Shown here: one piece after another, positions 22,601-37,600 of the stretch | How the letters are laid out: every line of letters begins with the position of its first letter | Position numbering within the stretch: the stretch's first letter is position 1 | DNA from: Haemonchus contortus | Taxonomy: Eukaryota; Nematoda; Chromadorea; Rhabditida; Trichostrongylidae | Reading direction: 5' to 3' | Length of the DNA stretch: 64,000 bases | Assembly (NCBI GenBank): GCA_000469685.2 | Contig: LS997562.1 | Location: 11,385,514-11,449,513 of the forward strand | Program-made: the position numbers and the translations under genes | The notes under the pieces: model-generated | Told to the model about the DNA's origin: nothing | The model's database searches: none | What the model saw: the letters and a program-made list of their open reading frames with translations, nothing else

Positions 22601-25600
22601 GAAACTTCTCACGAAATCAGAGTTTTTCAAAATAAAAACGCAAACGATCGAAGGTTTGCCACACAAATTCAGAGGCAGCTGCTGAAATTTCTCCCGGCAG
22701 CAGGCCTTGAAAGTCCCATTTGTTCACCCGATTTAAAGAATTTCAGGAATTTTTTCAATTCTCGTTGTAGTCAATAGTCAATACGCAGAAACAAGGCTCT
22801 TCATGGATTCCCTGTTTGTGCAATAGAGCATGAAGGACCTACCTCCACTTCGACTCACTGGACGGACACACTTCACCGTTCGAGTGCTGGTACCACCACC
22901 GCAAGACACGGAACAAGCTCCAAAAGCGCTCACCTAAAGGCATTTGAGTTATTGAGATCTACGATATCAGATGGACTAGAACAGTACCTGCCAGAGTGGT
23001 GGACAAGCGTGTTGATTGCACTGACGGACGAGTTGTGGTGGACGAGTTCTAGCGTCACACTGAGACCATGGCACAGCACGACCAGTAGCTGTCTCTCGAC
23101 ACAGCAAGGCCGCTTTTTGTTTTCCTAGAAAGCTTTGGGTGAAGTTCCAATTGTAGCACTAAAGAATGAAGCTTACCTCCCAGACAGCTGGCCGAACATG
23201 GTCCCCAATCACCGTTTTCCCATTTGAATGGAACCTCTTCATTGTTGGTTTTCGAGTCTTCTTGAAGGGGACATGGACGAGCTTCACAGGGTTCGAAAAG
23301 TGACGGCTGTGCTTGTGCTGGAAAAGAACTCAAGGGATTCACTGTGAACAATTGGGTATGTGCACAGCTGAGACATGCTGAAAGATGAATGTCAAAGGCA
23401 TACATTGACATTCCGAATACGGTAGGCGAATCATTCCTGCAATGGGATGTGCAGCCATGCATTCTGCTGTGCGAGTCTGCACTCCTGGGCCACATGTCGT
23501 CGAACATTCACTCCATGAACTCAGAACTAACCTGAAAAAGGACAGTACCGGCCTGTAACGGTGTCCCGAACGAAAAGAGTTCAGCTTTGAAAAGAAAACG
23601 AGCGTCTTCTAACATATGGCAAGTCCTAGGAGCAAGAAGAAAGCTCTTTTTCTGAGTTTGCCTTGTAATGCGCCATGCACTCAACATCAATTCAAAATTT
23701 AGGAAGGATTCCGCTCTTTGGACGGACTAGACGGTGGTTTGAAGTCTGTATTTCATTTATTTAGACCCGATTATATGAATCAAATGCCCCGGGAGCGGAA
23801 AATATCATCTACCTGGGGCAATATATACCCCTGCCTTCTTCCCATCCGTTTGGAATATTCCTTCAAGTATGACCCCCCTTACCCACCTAACATCCACAAA
23901 CAGGGCGACCAGAAAGAGAATGCGCTGTGAAAGCAAAACCTGTGAAGCGGAATTCCCCTACAAATCTCCTACTTCTTCATTGGGGCCTCCGTGAAAGGGT
24001 GAACTTGATATTTCTACGAATTCCTGGCCTTTAAATTTTCTGGACTCCGTCCTCGTCATTATGCTCCCGACACGCATGGGGGCTCAATGGGGAGTAGATT
24101 TTCAATGAATCCCACTACTCCCATTCAGTCGAAAATATACCCGAGCTTCAGCTAAGCCTCTGGTTTCTTGAGAGTTTTTAGAACCAGTTGCTTAAATTTA
24201 TGCTATGAAAGGACACGAAATTCATAGTAACAAGATAAACGACACTACTTCCAGTGTGAAAACATATTTGCTTCACAAAAATAATTTTTTTCTCACAGAA
24301 AAAAACAAAAAGCATTGATATGTTCGTACCTTGGTGAATGGCCATTGCTCTCAACAGGATTGTATGCTGATTCGTCCAGGAACTTCCTATCACCCCAATC
24401 AATTCTGAAAGTACAAATTACATCAAAAATTCATTGCTAGTCGTAAATAAGTGAAGAAGTAAAACAGTTTTCACAAGTTGCCTTCCATGGATATTGGCCT
24501 CAAGAGAGTAGAAAACCACTCGAAAGGGAAAGCAATAGATCGGCGTAAATCATGTGTCATGGGAAGTTCTAAGGAATTTTTCACAAGGTCGGCTTGCCAA
24601 TGATGGCTGGAGAATACGGCTGGCTAGTGAGGGAACTCAGTCCGGAAGACCAGCACCAGCTGGTTGGTCCTTCTGACAATTTGTTCTCCCTTTTAATAGA
24701 TCAGCGCCCGATAGTGGTCTACTCTTTGATACGCCATGTATTCAACTTTGATCCTGTTCTCTGAAGTGTTTGGATGCCTGGTTGAAGCACTGACCCTTAG
24801 ATGGCTGATGAATCTACACGTCAGAGCTTCTAGTACTGAAGCTTCTAGTAAATTCTCTCCGAGTGCGCCACATACTCGACATTATTTATAGATCGTCTAG
24901 TTGAACAGATTAGTAGAGCAATTGAAAGCCCCCCTCCCCCCTGCTTTGCTTTGAAGAGCGCGATATTTGGCAAGCGTATGGCAGCATTAGCATTCTTACC
25001 GATCGGCTGGGTGCTAATTCATAAGCAGAAGGGTGGTGTCAGTGACAGACGACTTCTTTACTGTTCCCTATAGATTGATCGAACGATAATATTGCCTCTT
25101 ACATGTGCTACAGCGCTCTCTGACAATAAATGGTGGGAAAAAGACCTCGAGACTTCTTCGAACAAAATTAAGACGGGAAATTGTGCCAAAAATCTGCCGA
25201 AATCCACAAATTAGAAACAAAAGCTTTTTGCCCAGTCGTTCAGGCCAGGCAATTTTCAAAAAGGATGGGTATATATTATATAAGTAACCGAAAGCAGTGC
25301 CCCCTTCAAACCTATGGTCAGAGGATCGAACCCTCGATCGGATCCTATACAAGCCATCCAAGTCTATCATAGTCTGAGGTCAGTGTCCTGGTGTCAGAAT
25401 CATTTAGAGGCATAAGAATCATATACTGACGTCAACACTACAGCTCTCTAAACAGCTGGGAAGCAATGTATGGCCCAACTATCCAATCAACTGTCTCCAC
25501 AAATACGGATGGGATCAAGAATGTGGCGCCTACCAGAGAAGGACAAATCACTGGTCAGTCTCTTTTCGTGGCTTAATCTGAGGAAACTTGATGTATTCAT

Positions 25601-28600
25601 CGTATGCTTGTATGATGTAGCTAATTTCGGATCGGAAGGATGACGGACAGATCTCTTGGTGGTTCCAGAGTTGCTAGGATAGGTAATAACTCCTTCATGA
25701 TTTTCAGTGAAAAAGAGGGGCGCGGCGCATCACATCCTTTACTTTTTTCTAGGAAGCCTATCGAATCGAAATTCCACCACAAAGACGGCATACAATGAGA
25801 TTTTGTGAAGAAATGCCCCTGCCTTCTTTGTCATTCCCGACTTTTCCCTAAAAAGATTTCGATGAGTCGCTGAAATGATGTCGGAACTAAGGCGGCTGCT
25901 ATCACTTATTTTGCTGGACAAAGGATTGCGTTGAAGAGGAAAATGATGTTTTTTCCGTATGTGTAATGGAGCCTCGTCGTCGTGATGGGATCGCTCGAGA
26001 CGATGATTGGCAAGCATGAAAAATGAGTTATGGTATGGTCCCACGACTACGTGTCGAGGATCGATCATGCTCGAAACATTTAGGGTTCATCGTAAAACCG
26101 TACTGGTACGGATTATCTCACCCCATCTTAACCTACCTAGGTATATCGATGAGTTATTATCGCGTCTTTGGGTTCGATGAGGTGCCAAGGGTCACTAGAA
26201 CAACACTTGTAGGTGCTTACAGCGCATCCTCAAAGTTCGCTAGCGGTTTACGAAAGACGTTTTCCGTTTTCCGATTTCCGCATTTTCACAGCTATGTTAC
26301 TCCAAAGCTATCCAGAGGAGCCCAAACCTACCTACAATGACTGGAGCTTGTCTCAAACTACGAAGCTTTCCAGAGGCCTCTTTGGAGGCATTGCAAAAGG
26401 GTTGTAAAGGCGCTGGTCAGATTTCTATACGCGTATATTGCAAATATTGCCGACAGTCGTCTGACTCAACCGTTCTTCTGAATGGCTACACCGGAACTGC
26501 TTGAATGAGATAGCTGACTGATGCTACATTACGACCATGTGGACATAAGACGTGAGTGGGACCTTTGGCTAGTCAACCATGAAGCCTACGTGCCTGGCAG
26601 TTCCAATAAATCATTCAAACCTCGTATTTCTGAATACCTTCCAAATTCGATTCCGGAAGGATGGCTGTAGCCCACGACTTAAGTCTTGACTACGATTCCA
26701 AGCCATGAAAACCACCTTGATCCACGACTCGGACAGTCTACAGGGTTGCCGGGAAGTAGAAACGCATTGTTTAGTAACGGTATCTCACAATTTAAATTTA
26801 ATAGAGTATTTTTAACGTTTTTGTAGATATTTTTGTGAAATATTCATGATCCTCATCGGTGTCTGCGAAACCCCGAGCCATTATTCAGTTGGTGGGAAAT
26901 GTAAATAAAAGCCAGTTCGAAGAGCTTCGAAGTTCACAAATTTAATTGTCTGGGAATCCTTCATGAAATTTCCAAGGGATGGGAAGACTTCAACGGAAAT
27001 TGTGGGCGATATGACAGTATTTCTGTACCTCATCTTTCCCACCACCACCACCTTCTGCAAACGGAAGGTTTTACCAATACTTTCCCATTAACTTTGCTAA
27101 AAATAAAAAAAAGAATGTTCTTCGGAAGTCTTGATCTATGAACCTTATGGCTCCCTATAGGTAAAGCTCCAGCAGTTACGTTTTCGAGCGAAGCACGAAA
27201 GCATGGCGCACCCGAATGTGGTAGAGGACGTCCCTATGCCACAACGTATTGTCCCAATTCAACCTGCCATGCAATCGTTCCAATCCGTGAGATAATAACT
27301 GCGAGCTAATAAATCACCACCGTAATCTTCCCATACAGGCTCATCAGATAAAACACCTCCTTGACACTTATGGTCAGAGATTTTACGAACTGCCCCGACG
27401 ATTTGATCTGACGCCATTTCGACGAATTTCTCCAAAGAGAATGATTGTCTCATGAGACGTGCTCGAGGCCTATATAAGCCCACATAACAAATGCTTTGGT
27501 CGATTTTGAGTTAATCCCTAAGGAGCAGCCAGCTGGCCGTTGAACGAATTCCGTGCATTCAAGGGTCAATCGGCAAAGAACCACCCGTAAACCTGCTTAA
27601 AGAACTGATAACCAGGCCTTATTGCGGTAGTAACTACCGGCTCGAGTCCAGTGACCTCAGATAAACCAGAAAGAAGCCGCCAACTAAGCAATCAATTGTA
27701 AATTATGGGAGTGATGCGACCACGCTCAACTGGGAAAGTGGTCCCTATATAGACATAGAAGTGGCCCTCTTCGAGAAGGGCCACTCAAAGCCTAGACATT
27801 TGAATGACAATGTAGCGATTATGGGATGTGTCAACGCGAATTACTCGAATAATTCGCTTACGTCCACCCCCTCTTCAAACTGCCAATTCACGGACGGGTA
27901 ATTGATGGGGTGACATGGTTTGCCCAATTGGGAGACCAGCTTTCTCGGAAGGAAACTATAAAACATATTGAGTCAGTGCCAATTTCTGAGGCTATTGACC
28001 TAGTGAGACGAGCAGACCTGTTGAATGGGGTGAATTGGGTGGAAACGAATCAGCTGGCGCAACCACCTGGGAGAGGTCGCTAAACGGTAAACGGGAGCAC
28101 ATTCAAGGAGAACCCTTTTCCTGGTCTCGAATTTCAACCTGGCAGAATGCTCACTCTCCCCAGATGGCGTCTAAGACAGAACCCAAATTTTTTCCTGAAC
28201 TATCCAGGATTGCCCAGAATTGTCAAATCTGCCCAGAAAATGCTATGGGAGATAGCCCGAAACGGAAAAAGCCGTTCAAAAAGACTCACCTAGCTGTGGA
28301 TCGATGGAAAACTGCCACAAAAGACAAAATAGTAACAACTAATGGAGGCTCCATAGCGGAGCTAGGCGAAGGTTCTACCCGGCCGAGTCGACGAGTACAA
28401 AGTGGGTGGAGATGTCGGATGGGCGGGCTCGGGTCTCCGCCCCAGCAACCAATCACCGTTGGTTCAACGAAAGGTGGACGAGAGCTTACTGAAGTGATGG
28501 ATGATATCGGGGGTTTTCGAAGGGGATTAAGACGAATAGAGCTCCAAACTCTCTGCTGATGTTTCTCTACTATACATTCGAGTAATCCTAGCCATTGTGT

Positions 28601-31600
28601 AGCACGGAAGTTGGCGCGATTTTCTCAGTCCAGGGATTTCAAAAGGGATTTTTTCTCGGAGTTGAAAACCAGGCTGCTGCACGGACGAGTTTTTTGGCAC
28701 TGCTTTTGCATGCACTTTTTGGCTGTGATCTGTTCAGAAGAAGGGAAGGCTCTTCGTTAAAATCCACCATGTCCGCTGGACAAAGTTGTCATTTATCATC
28801 TATGTTGCGCGCAGGAGGAAGAGATTTCCCATGAGGTCAAATCAAATACGAATTGAAAAGACTTTGAAACTAACGCCTTCTTATGGCTGAGGGTCACACA
28901 GCTGATCTGAGCAGCCCAAAAGACCCCATAATTGGTAGCGCCGCTTACCTGTTGTCCAACTGAGTCCATGCTTGAGGATTTTGTGCAATCTGATCGATAC
29001 ATGGTACTCCCGAGTAGCAGGGTGCTTCGGAAATCGGTTTTGCCGTAAATGGACAATCTCTTCCGCCAAGACACTCTACCTGGAATCAGCAACATTCACT
29101 CTACAGTAAGAAAGAGAGATTGATGCAAACGATGAGAGAAAATCGCCGCTAAAGGCGAAGCTAAGGACATCCATAAACACAGACCGTTCTCCGTCTGATT
29201 CCTTGCCCACACGTAGAGGAACATTTGGTCCATTTTCCTGCAACCCAGTGTCCACAGGACTCATTGGAGCAATTTTCTTCCGATACCTGAAACGAGAAAT
29301 CAAAGTTTAACGAGCCGAAAATTTTATACAAGGCAAACAGTGAGCTATACGAGGGTCAGACTCGACGTGGGGAGGGCTGGACCAAATTAGGAATTGGACT
29401 CCGAGGGAAAGGAGTTGAAGCAGGTGGAAAACGGAACTCGCGACTGTCAAATTCGTAGGTGGTTGCGTCCTATCTCCATAGGCGGTTAAGGTTCATCGAA
29501 ACATTTGGTAAGGGACCGAAAATCTCAATTTTACTCCTTCTTCCACTTTGGTAACTCCACTGGAATCGGAATATGAAATAGAAAATAGAGATAAGGGTAT
29601 GTAAGTGACTTCATCCAGTGAAGTTTCGCAGAGGCAGTGAAAATCTCAAAAGGCAGAAGGCCTTAACTACTGAAATCTAAAAATCAGAATTCAGTAATTA
29701 AGGCATTTTGCCACCTTTTGCCATACTTGGAAGAAACAGCTGGGTGAAAGACAGCAGGGCAGAAATTGCTATACCGAAAAATGAAACTATCGGAAGGCTC
29801 GGGAAGGGAAGTGCATAGGAGTGCATCACGGATGAATGAGTTTTGGTTCTTTTTTCTTTTCTGTCCGAAATAAGATTTAGGAAAGCCTCAGAACAGGTTC
29901 TTAGAGGTAGAGGAATAGGAGTTGAGGAGAGGAAGGAGGGTTTCAGAACCGATAGTTTTCGCACACTATCAGCGGGAAGGAAAACTCAGAAGATCTCGAA
30001 GCATTGAAACCGGCACGAGTACCTCCCTACTTGGGGTCCAAGCAAGTGGGATATAATCCTAGGCTGAAAATTCCGGAAATGAACCGGAAATTCCAGATGA
30101 CAATTTCCGCTATGACAAACAAAGCCCCAAGGAGCCTGACTGTCTTGTATGGCAATAGTTTTTTCTGGGTCATGACCACCAGGGGGCATACGAAAATCGA
30201 AAATAGATGATTTTAACTGCAAAATGAAGTCTTCGAGTACAGTAATCCCTCATCAATTGAATGTCGGCCTTACCGGTTTTGTTTGATTCTCGCAGAACTT
30301 CTCCGGTACGTTCAGTGCCTGGTCTACCGTATGATGAACACAGTATACACTTCGAGTACGTCGACCACGTCCACAAACCGGAACACATTCTGACCAATCG
30401 GACGCCAGCCAACCGGAATAAAAACAAATCAGATCGTAGAACGAACGGACGGTTCCGTAGAACAGCACACAATATATATATATGGAAAATCAGAGTTAAC
30501 AGCAATCAGCGGCGTTAGTTCATGCAATTTTGAGGATTCATGGCGTATTAGAAAAGAACGTAATCACTCAGATGACCCGGTGGCAATGCTTCTTCATGCC
30601 TCCAACGTCGCCGACTATGGAGGCAACGATGGATGGCAGAAGACGCGAAACTCAGATGGCACGGTGTTACTGGACAGAACTGAGAGAGTTATACGTGAAA
30701 ATGACTTTAATAGCATCCCATTCAATGGGCACTCCATGCATTTTACCTCACCGCAACGGCGCGTAAATTCATTCATCAAACCTACCGACATCTGTAATGG
30801 TAAAGGTGTATCGTCATACAAGTACAGTAATTTTCTTTTCTACTGTATCCAGTTGTAGAATTTACTCTTATTTGTAAGGATTATCCGCTTCTTGAATAAA
30901 TTTGGTAGCCAGTAAGCTTAGGTCTGCAAGAAGCTGGAGTCCATGGGCTTAACCGTAGCGAACTGCGTCTAGATCTTACCAACTGTTCGGTCATAACTGT
31001 GTCTGTCGGGGCTACTCCATAAAAAAAAAAAGAATTCGCCTGAAATTGTTGTATTAGCCAATTTGTACACGTGTTAGAGCTCATAATAACATAAACCGTT
31101 GCCGATATGGGGCCAGTCGGCAGATCAATCTATGGATGTGCCCACTAGCCCCATATCGGCAACGAGAACCACAAGCTCATGAATGTGAGCGCTAAAGTTT
31201 CGCTGAAAATATCATTAATAGGCTGAGAGGGATCGCTTCGGTGGTGTATTGGGGGAAGCGCGGTGTCCTCAAAGCCACATCAGGGTTTGATTCCCATCGG
31301 AAACTGAACGGTCTGCCCATAGCTCACCAGTAAATCGAGATTCACTTACCTCTGTACAGATTTCTACTTTAATACGATTTACTTACCTATCTCAATCGCG
31401 TGTTGCCATAAACGGTAAGGCCTTTATCAAATACTGTCTATGCTGACATATAATACATAACATATACTAATTTAGTGATTTAATTTGCTTTGAATCAAGA
31501 CGCAAACTTTTTCGGGAAGAGCGTGAGGTAGTGTCTTCTTCTCCTAGCCCATTTCTTCGTTCAAAACGGACGAAGACAAAGATGTAATCGCTTACTACTT

Positions 31601-34600
31601 CTACGAATGTTTTTGAACAGAAACGCTCAATCTATCCAAATTTATGGGACGGTTCAAGTTGGATCAGGGCGGAGGCGAGGCCCTGCGTACACCACCACAA
31701 TTGAGATTCATAGAGTGAAAAATAAAACGAATGTGTAGGCGAACGCAACTACTCAGTTGAAAGAGGGTCTATATTGGTATAAGCAACAGCACGAAAACAA
31801 GAAACACGAAATAGGCACTTACCTTACCCGGAGACTCCACGAGCCTTTGACTGGTGTTCTCCTCTCTCATTACCTAATTCCTAATCTTACTTGAATGCCA
31901 CCTTGCATCCTTTTCCTTTGATTTTTCCTACTATTCTGTCTCGCGGTTAGGATGCCTTTTTCCTCGACGTCTTTTAGTAACTTACATATCTCCAAAGTTT
32001 AAAATTGTAGTTCCATGCTTCGAGGCCCATAGTGAGCTCTTTATAGCCAAAATTTATTACTGAGTATCAAGTTGAGCAGATAGGAGGCGAGAATTCGTCT
32101 TGCAATCGATACGAGGGGTGATTTCTTGTTGAACTAATGATTTATCTTCCCAAAAGATCCGAAAACCCACAAAAAATATAACGAATGTGTAGGCGAACGC
32201 AATTACCTAGTTGAAAGAAGGCATATAATGCATTCTCATAAGTATTTGCAGCCTAAATCCTAACAAATACCCTTAGTGGTGATCAAAAAACATAATTCAG
32301 AGTCGCTCTGTTCTGTGCAGGTTGTTTTGCACTCCCGATTCACTTTCAATCCGCGGAACACTATGCGATTCAAGAAAAGGAAACACTGCATGGCGCACTC
32401 TGTGGAAGGAACGATTTAAAACGGATACAGCACTTCTTCTGAGTTCCATCGTTTGATGCGGGTACTTAATGTGATGTGATTTAACATATGAATATTTCTT
32501 GAGTCATTTATTTATCCATTTATTTATTTGTTTATTATTGTTTTCTTCACTTCTCATGGGAAGGATTAGTCAGGCTTTGCCATTACCCTATGGATATGGT
32601 AATAGTAGTAATTGCTGTCACATGACCCTCGCCCGGTATGGTCAGCACTTATGTTCGCGTGCACACCACAGTGCTCTGCCAGCTGTTTTATGAAAATCGG
32701 CAAACACTTGAGACCAACGCGTCCCAAACGAACATTTCACCCGCGATTCTCAGGGACAAAAGCCCTGGCCTCTGATTAATTGCCCTGGACGGAACCCGTA
32801 CTAGTAGGGATGAGTTCAGCGTGGTTTTTGGACGTTCGCCTCTCCAAGTACGATGAATTACCTGACATATTTGCAAAGTCGAGCAGTTCCGCTATACTAA
32901 AAGAGAAGAAACTTTTGGGCCAACAAAAACGATGGCTAGTCTATCTCCCTTGAAATTCAGTCTTGTGAGAGGGAATTTTGTAACTAAATTTAACTTTAAC
33001 AGGAATTTTGACTAATTTTGTTTGAGATAAAATTGAGGTTTTGAATGGAAAAGACCTTTCAAGAAAGTCTAAACTCTGAGATGAGTATGGCAATCAAAGG
33101 GATACTCTATCGGGCAAGCACATTCGTACATAGTTGTTTTGGACGAGTTGTTTCCTGTGTGATAGGATTAGATTATCTGGAATTTGTTGTGTTCTTCGTC
33201 GTAGAACAGAGTCATCGTTCGTAGTACACATACAAAGGATCCTTGGCAAGGGAGATGGGCAGGACTCTATTCGGACAGTTCGGCTTCGCAAGGTGAAATA
33301 ACAACGAAATTCTGCGGAGAGGGAAGGGAAGCTCCACAACCTTAGGGTATGGTTAACATAAACAAAATGTAAACTTCTAAATGAGCCCACCACTGTCGGT
33401 TTCCTGATTACCTATGAAGTTCTCATTGTAATAGGTACATGTAGGCTATAGAGAATAGCAATATCGTATGGTAAAAGTGCGTTCGAACCTATGCAGTCAT
33501 AGCACCTCGTGAGGTCATCCATATCCTTCGAATCAGTTAAAAATAGGTGATAGACCTATGGGATGTCCAGAATTTGCTGCAAGGTACGTTGGAATGACCT
33601 CTGTAGAGAAAAGCGGTCAAATAAGTTAGCTGATAGGAATAGCTCTACAATCCCCCAAGCCATCACTATACAGGGTGCGCCAAAAATATGGTAACAAGTT
33701 TTCGGACGTGCGTAATTTCCTTGTTTGTTGGGTTTCTCCAAAACTGTACCTCCCCTAATGTTCATGATGTACCTTAGCCAACATATGTACTTTGCTACCC
33801 TAACCTCGTCAAATTCCGAAAAATGGTGGAGCTTCGCAGACATCCACCGCCCGTTCCGCTTTTGCGCGCATTTGGTGAATCCTTCCCCGGGATCGTTCTT
33901 CAATTCAACATTTCACACATGACAGTCTCTTGAATCGCGTAGAGTAGACAGGGTAAAAACAAATCTCGAAATGGTCGTTTTGTCTCTTATACGACCCTTT
34001 TTCCGAATACATTTTCTTGGGAATGAGTATGATGCAGAACATGCAGAAACACGAGAAAAATGACAGCTGATTTGTTTGTATGTTCTTCTCAGAGGGTAGA
34101 GTCTACCCTGAGTGAATACAGTTGTATCCAAAAAAAATTCGAAAGCCTCATAAGCATTTTGACGAGAGGAAGTTGAAAAGGAAGAACATTTGCTACGCGC
34201 TACTTGCGCGCAGCACGCGCTTAGACAGACTTTTTTCTCACCTAAGAGTGTTTAGCGTGGAAGAAATGTTGAGATCTCAAGGCACACCTATGGTTTCCAC
34301 TACGAGTGCTGAAGCCGATGAGAAGAGTCAGATAGCCTCTCATAGCCATTTTCTCTCTTTTATGATAGTTTAGGCTAGAAACCCTACCATCAAAGCGATG
34401 TCGCAATTTTTGGTCGAGAAAAGTACAAAACTTAATCCGACCCTTTTGAGAAGGGTTCTTCTGGAAGGATGCAGCTGAGGGTCAACGATTTTTCAAATGG
34501 TACGACTTGAAAACTGCATCGCACTTGCTCACGAATGGGAAATGATCAAGACTGGTGCTGGGAAAATGTTCGCGACTTAATCCCAGCTTGCAATCTTTCT

Positions 34601-37600
34601 ACGAATTTCCCGGACCACAATGTGATGGGTCGCCGGATATAGTCCATGCTGGAGAGGGAAGCCTGCGCTTCAAAACGCACCACTGTTGCTGCTCCTAAGA
34701 AATCACTGAAAAAAAGCCCGGGCTGGAATTTTTCAAGAAACTCTGCGTGCCACTGTCGATGAGGAGCCGGAGAATCTTTGAGCTATAATTAGTACAGGAA
34801 ATGGTTATATAAGATGGCGGTGTGTTCGTTTTGTAGATGTGATGCACAGTAAATAATTCATTAAAATTGATTATGTTTCAATATGAACTACGGTTTTTGG
34901 AGGCCAATATTTTTGTTACCATATTTATGGCGCACCCTGTATGAAGCCGTTCCATGACCCAAGTGGGGAGCAAGAGGCATTTGGCCAACCTACCAGTGTA
35001 GAGCCTTTTCGACGGGACCGATTTCAACCAGTTCGAGTGGATTCAGCAGAGCAAAATGAAAAAAATCGTAGTATAGGCAACTTTGGAGGATTTAATTCCA
35101 ATCAAATCCTTCCGAACCAACACTGAAACTATGCGCGCTACATAGTTCTATGGTCATCTCTTTGGTGGAATACTACCGAATAGCTTGAAAGGCAGCCGAA
35201 GGACATCGAGGCTTAGAAAGCGTGCAGATGCTTCTCCTATCCTATCTGAATGACGAACTTCGCCCGTCGTTCAACATCTTTACGGTCATCCGAGTCGAAA
35301 GACCGAATAGAAAGTAGCTTTTCTGCTTAATTCTATGATGTTACCCTTGTTTACATTCGAAACCATTTGTGATTTTGCAAAGACGTTCAATTCGTGGCGC
35401 ATTCCAGGGGGTTCAGACCATCTTAAACTTGGTTACGTCTGAAGGCTCCCTTCGAAGATACATATGTTCAATGCCCTATGACTGGCGACCTACCAAAAGC
35501 CACCTAGGCAGAAGGCTTCATGGTACTTTACATCTTTGCAGCGATAAGCGATTGGATGTTCTTTAGCTGTTTCTTTATGTGAGCCAATTATATCTGCGAC
35601 GCGCGCGGCTGCGAGGCAGTCGGTTTGTTGGTGTTATTCATGGAAAACATTTAAGAAGAAGCCTGAGATCTTAACTGCTACTACATAGTTTTACTGCTGT
35701 TCCGTGCAGAACAAAGAAAAATTGCATACTCCCACCATTGAGCGACACTAATCCTAGACCTACCCAAACAAAAGCCGAAGGCATGGGTGGGCTTGAAAAA
35801 GTCGCTTAAAAAAATGCCCTTGGAGCCTTTTTCATGACAGCTATTTTTGCTTGACTTCGCGTTGAGGTTTGCCTCGAAGAATAAATGAAAAAGGTAACAA
35901 AATACAATTTTCCCCCATGGGAATTGTCCTATAACTGGAACTTCCCCTCTAAGGGCAAGTAAAAGACGCGCTGTAAAATTAGAAATTCCCACAAAGTTTC
36001 CAGCCTTGCAAATTATATTTACACCATCCTTTTTCTGCTTATATTGGCACAACTTACTGAATTTCGTGGGACTCCGTTTTAGGCAGTGTGCAATGTGAAA
36101 TAAACGATTCTCTTGGGATAGCTGCCGTCTGAGCAGACAAACGTGCTCGGCAACTCACTCGGTCGTTGTAGAGCTAAGGCATAAATCATGCGGATTTGGT
36201 CATACGTGAAAGTCGGTGCCAAGGAAAAAAATGCAAAGAGAAAAGTGTTCGAAAAACTGCAAACACTCTTTTCTCCATGGAGGTCTGGGCAACGGCAGTG
36301 AATAAATGGGAGGGGACAAAGAAGAACGACCTCAACGTGCAAGATGAGGAAACGTGGATTCAGCTGAATATCATCAAGGAATTGAAACTGCCTGAGAAGA
36401 ACTGTTAATAAAGGTCGGTCATATAAATTTCTTTTTCATATAATCCCCCAAAATATTGCTCCGTAAGACAACCCGATTTTCAGATTCACTCAGTTGGAAG
36501 CATGCCATATAAGTGTGTTTAAAACGATGATGGACTAGCCTTTGCCGAGATCTAATTTTAACTCCCACTGCTCACTGTGTGTCGTTAGATCAGGAATGCT
36601 GCCTCTCGAAGATTCTGTTCAGAGCGAAACACACTGGGAATGTTCAATACTCATCTACCTACGCCCGTTCTGGGTTCTCAGTTACTATGGGAAGGAGCCC
36701 AAATAGATGAAAAATGTAGAGAGCTAGTAGTCACTGCGGGAACTTTTCGAATTTTTTTTTGAATCGGAGCTGGGGATTTCTAGACGGAGGAGATGGGAGG
36801 GGAAAGCACCATTTGTTGCCTGATATCGACGATCATCTCTGTGCTAGTTCTCAGATTGCTATTTCGGGCAGATCTTAGAAAGGAAGGCTTTTAAGAGGCC
36901 GAAATTTGTGAGCGTTCGAGTAATATGAATGATTCATATTGCACAAACAGGTCGGGTAACGGGAGTCCCGACCCGACCATACGAAGCGAGTGGAGATAGT
37001 TAGTTGACTTGCCATGAGCAACGTCGTCCAAGGTCTCCACAATAGCATAGTGGTCATGTCTTGTAATTCGACTGCCTGCGCTTCTACCCTCCAGTCATAG
37101 TCGGCTATCTTTTTCTAATTCAGAGCTTTTTCGAATACTAAAATCTTTTCATAATTGTGAATCACTCCATCATAGCATCACGTACGGTCCTACATGTCAC
37201 GGCGTACCCCAAATGGGGATCATTGTAAAGAGGTAGCGTAGTCCACTTTTGTCATCGAAGTATCTACTTTTTTCAATACTCTATTACAGTATAAGAGTTG
37301 TTTTTTGACGTCTGTGGAATGCCAGCTTATTCCCTTACAGTCCAGGACTCCACAGCTACAAAAACACCACACTTTTTCAGTAGTATCACAGGTATTCTCT
37401 CTCTGAAGAGGTAGCTGAATTTCATAAGCCCATAAGCCCTCATAGTACTCACCTGCTTGGACAGATCAGCGGCGGGCAGGGCTTCGTTCTGAGTGGCGGT
37501 CGCTTCCGATCAGCACACAGCCTTTCCGGCACTACCCGCCCGGTGTTCGCATTCACACAAACGACGATGGCTCGTGAGACACGATTGTCTTCATTTTTAC

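Larger units (their letters stand above)
30413..37452 (-). other. madd-4: madd-4 intron, 7.0 kb
   Basis: Largest intron. Holds the hairpin at 31.1 kb, the tRNA-like relic at 31.2 kb and the mariner element. Two near-copies of AACGAATGTGTAGGCGAACG (about 31727 and 32180) show a local duplication. No additional TSP1 exon was found. Confidence 0.55.

Noticed and set aside
28035..28559. 174-codon open frame on the plus strand
   Set aside because: Lies in a madd-4 intron, has no domain, and its Trp/Arg/Gly/Ser-rich composition looks like chance opening in GC-richer repeat sequence.
36079..36342. Minus-strand frame with FTYDQIRMIYALALQRP
   Set aside because: Considered as an internal first exon for a short madd-4 isoform, but the hydrophobic start is weak and no phase-correct link to 30412 was found.
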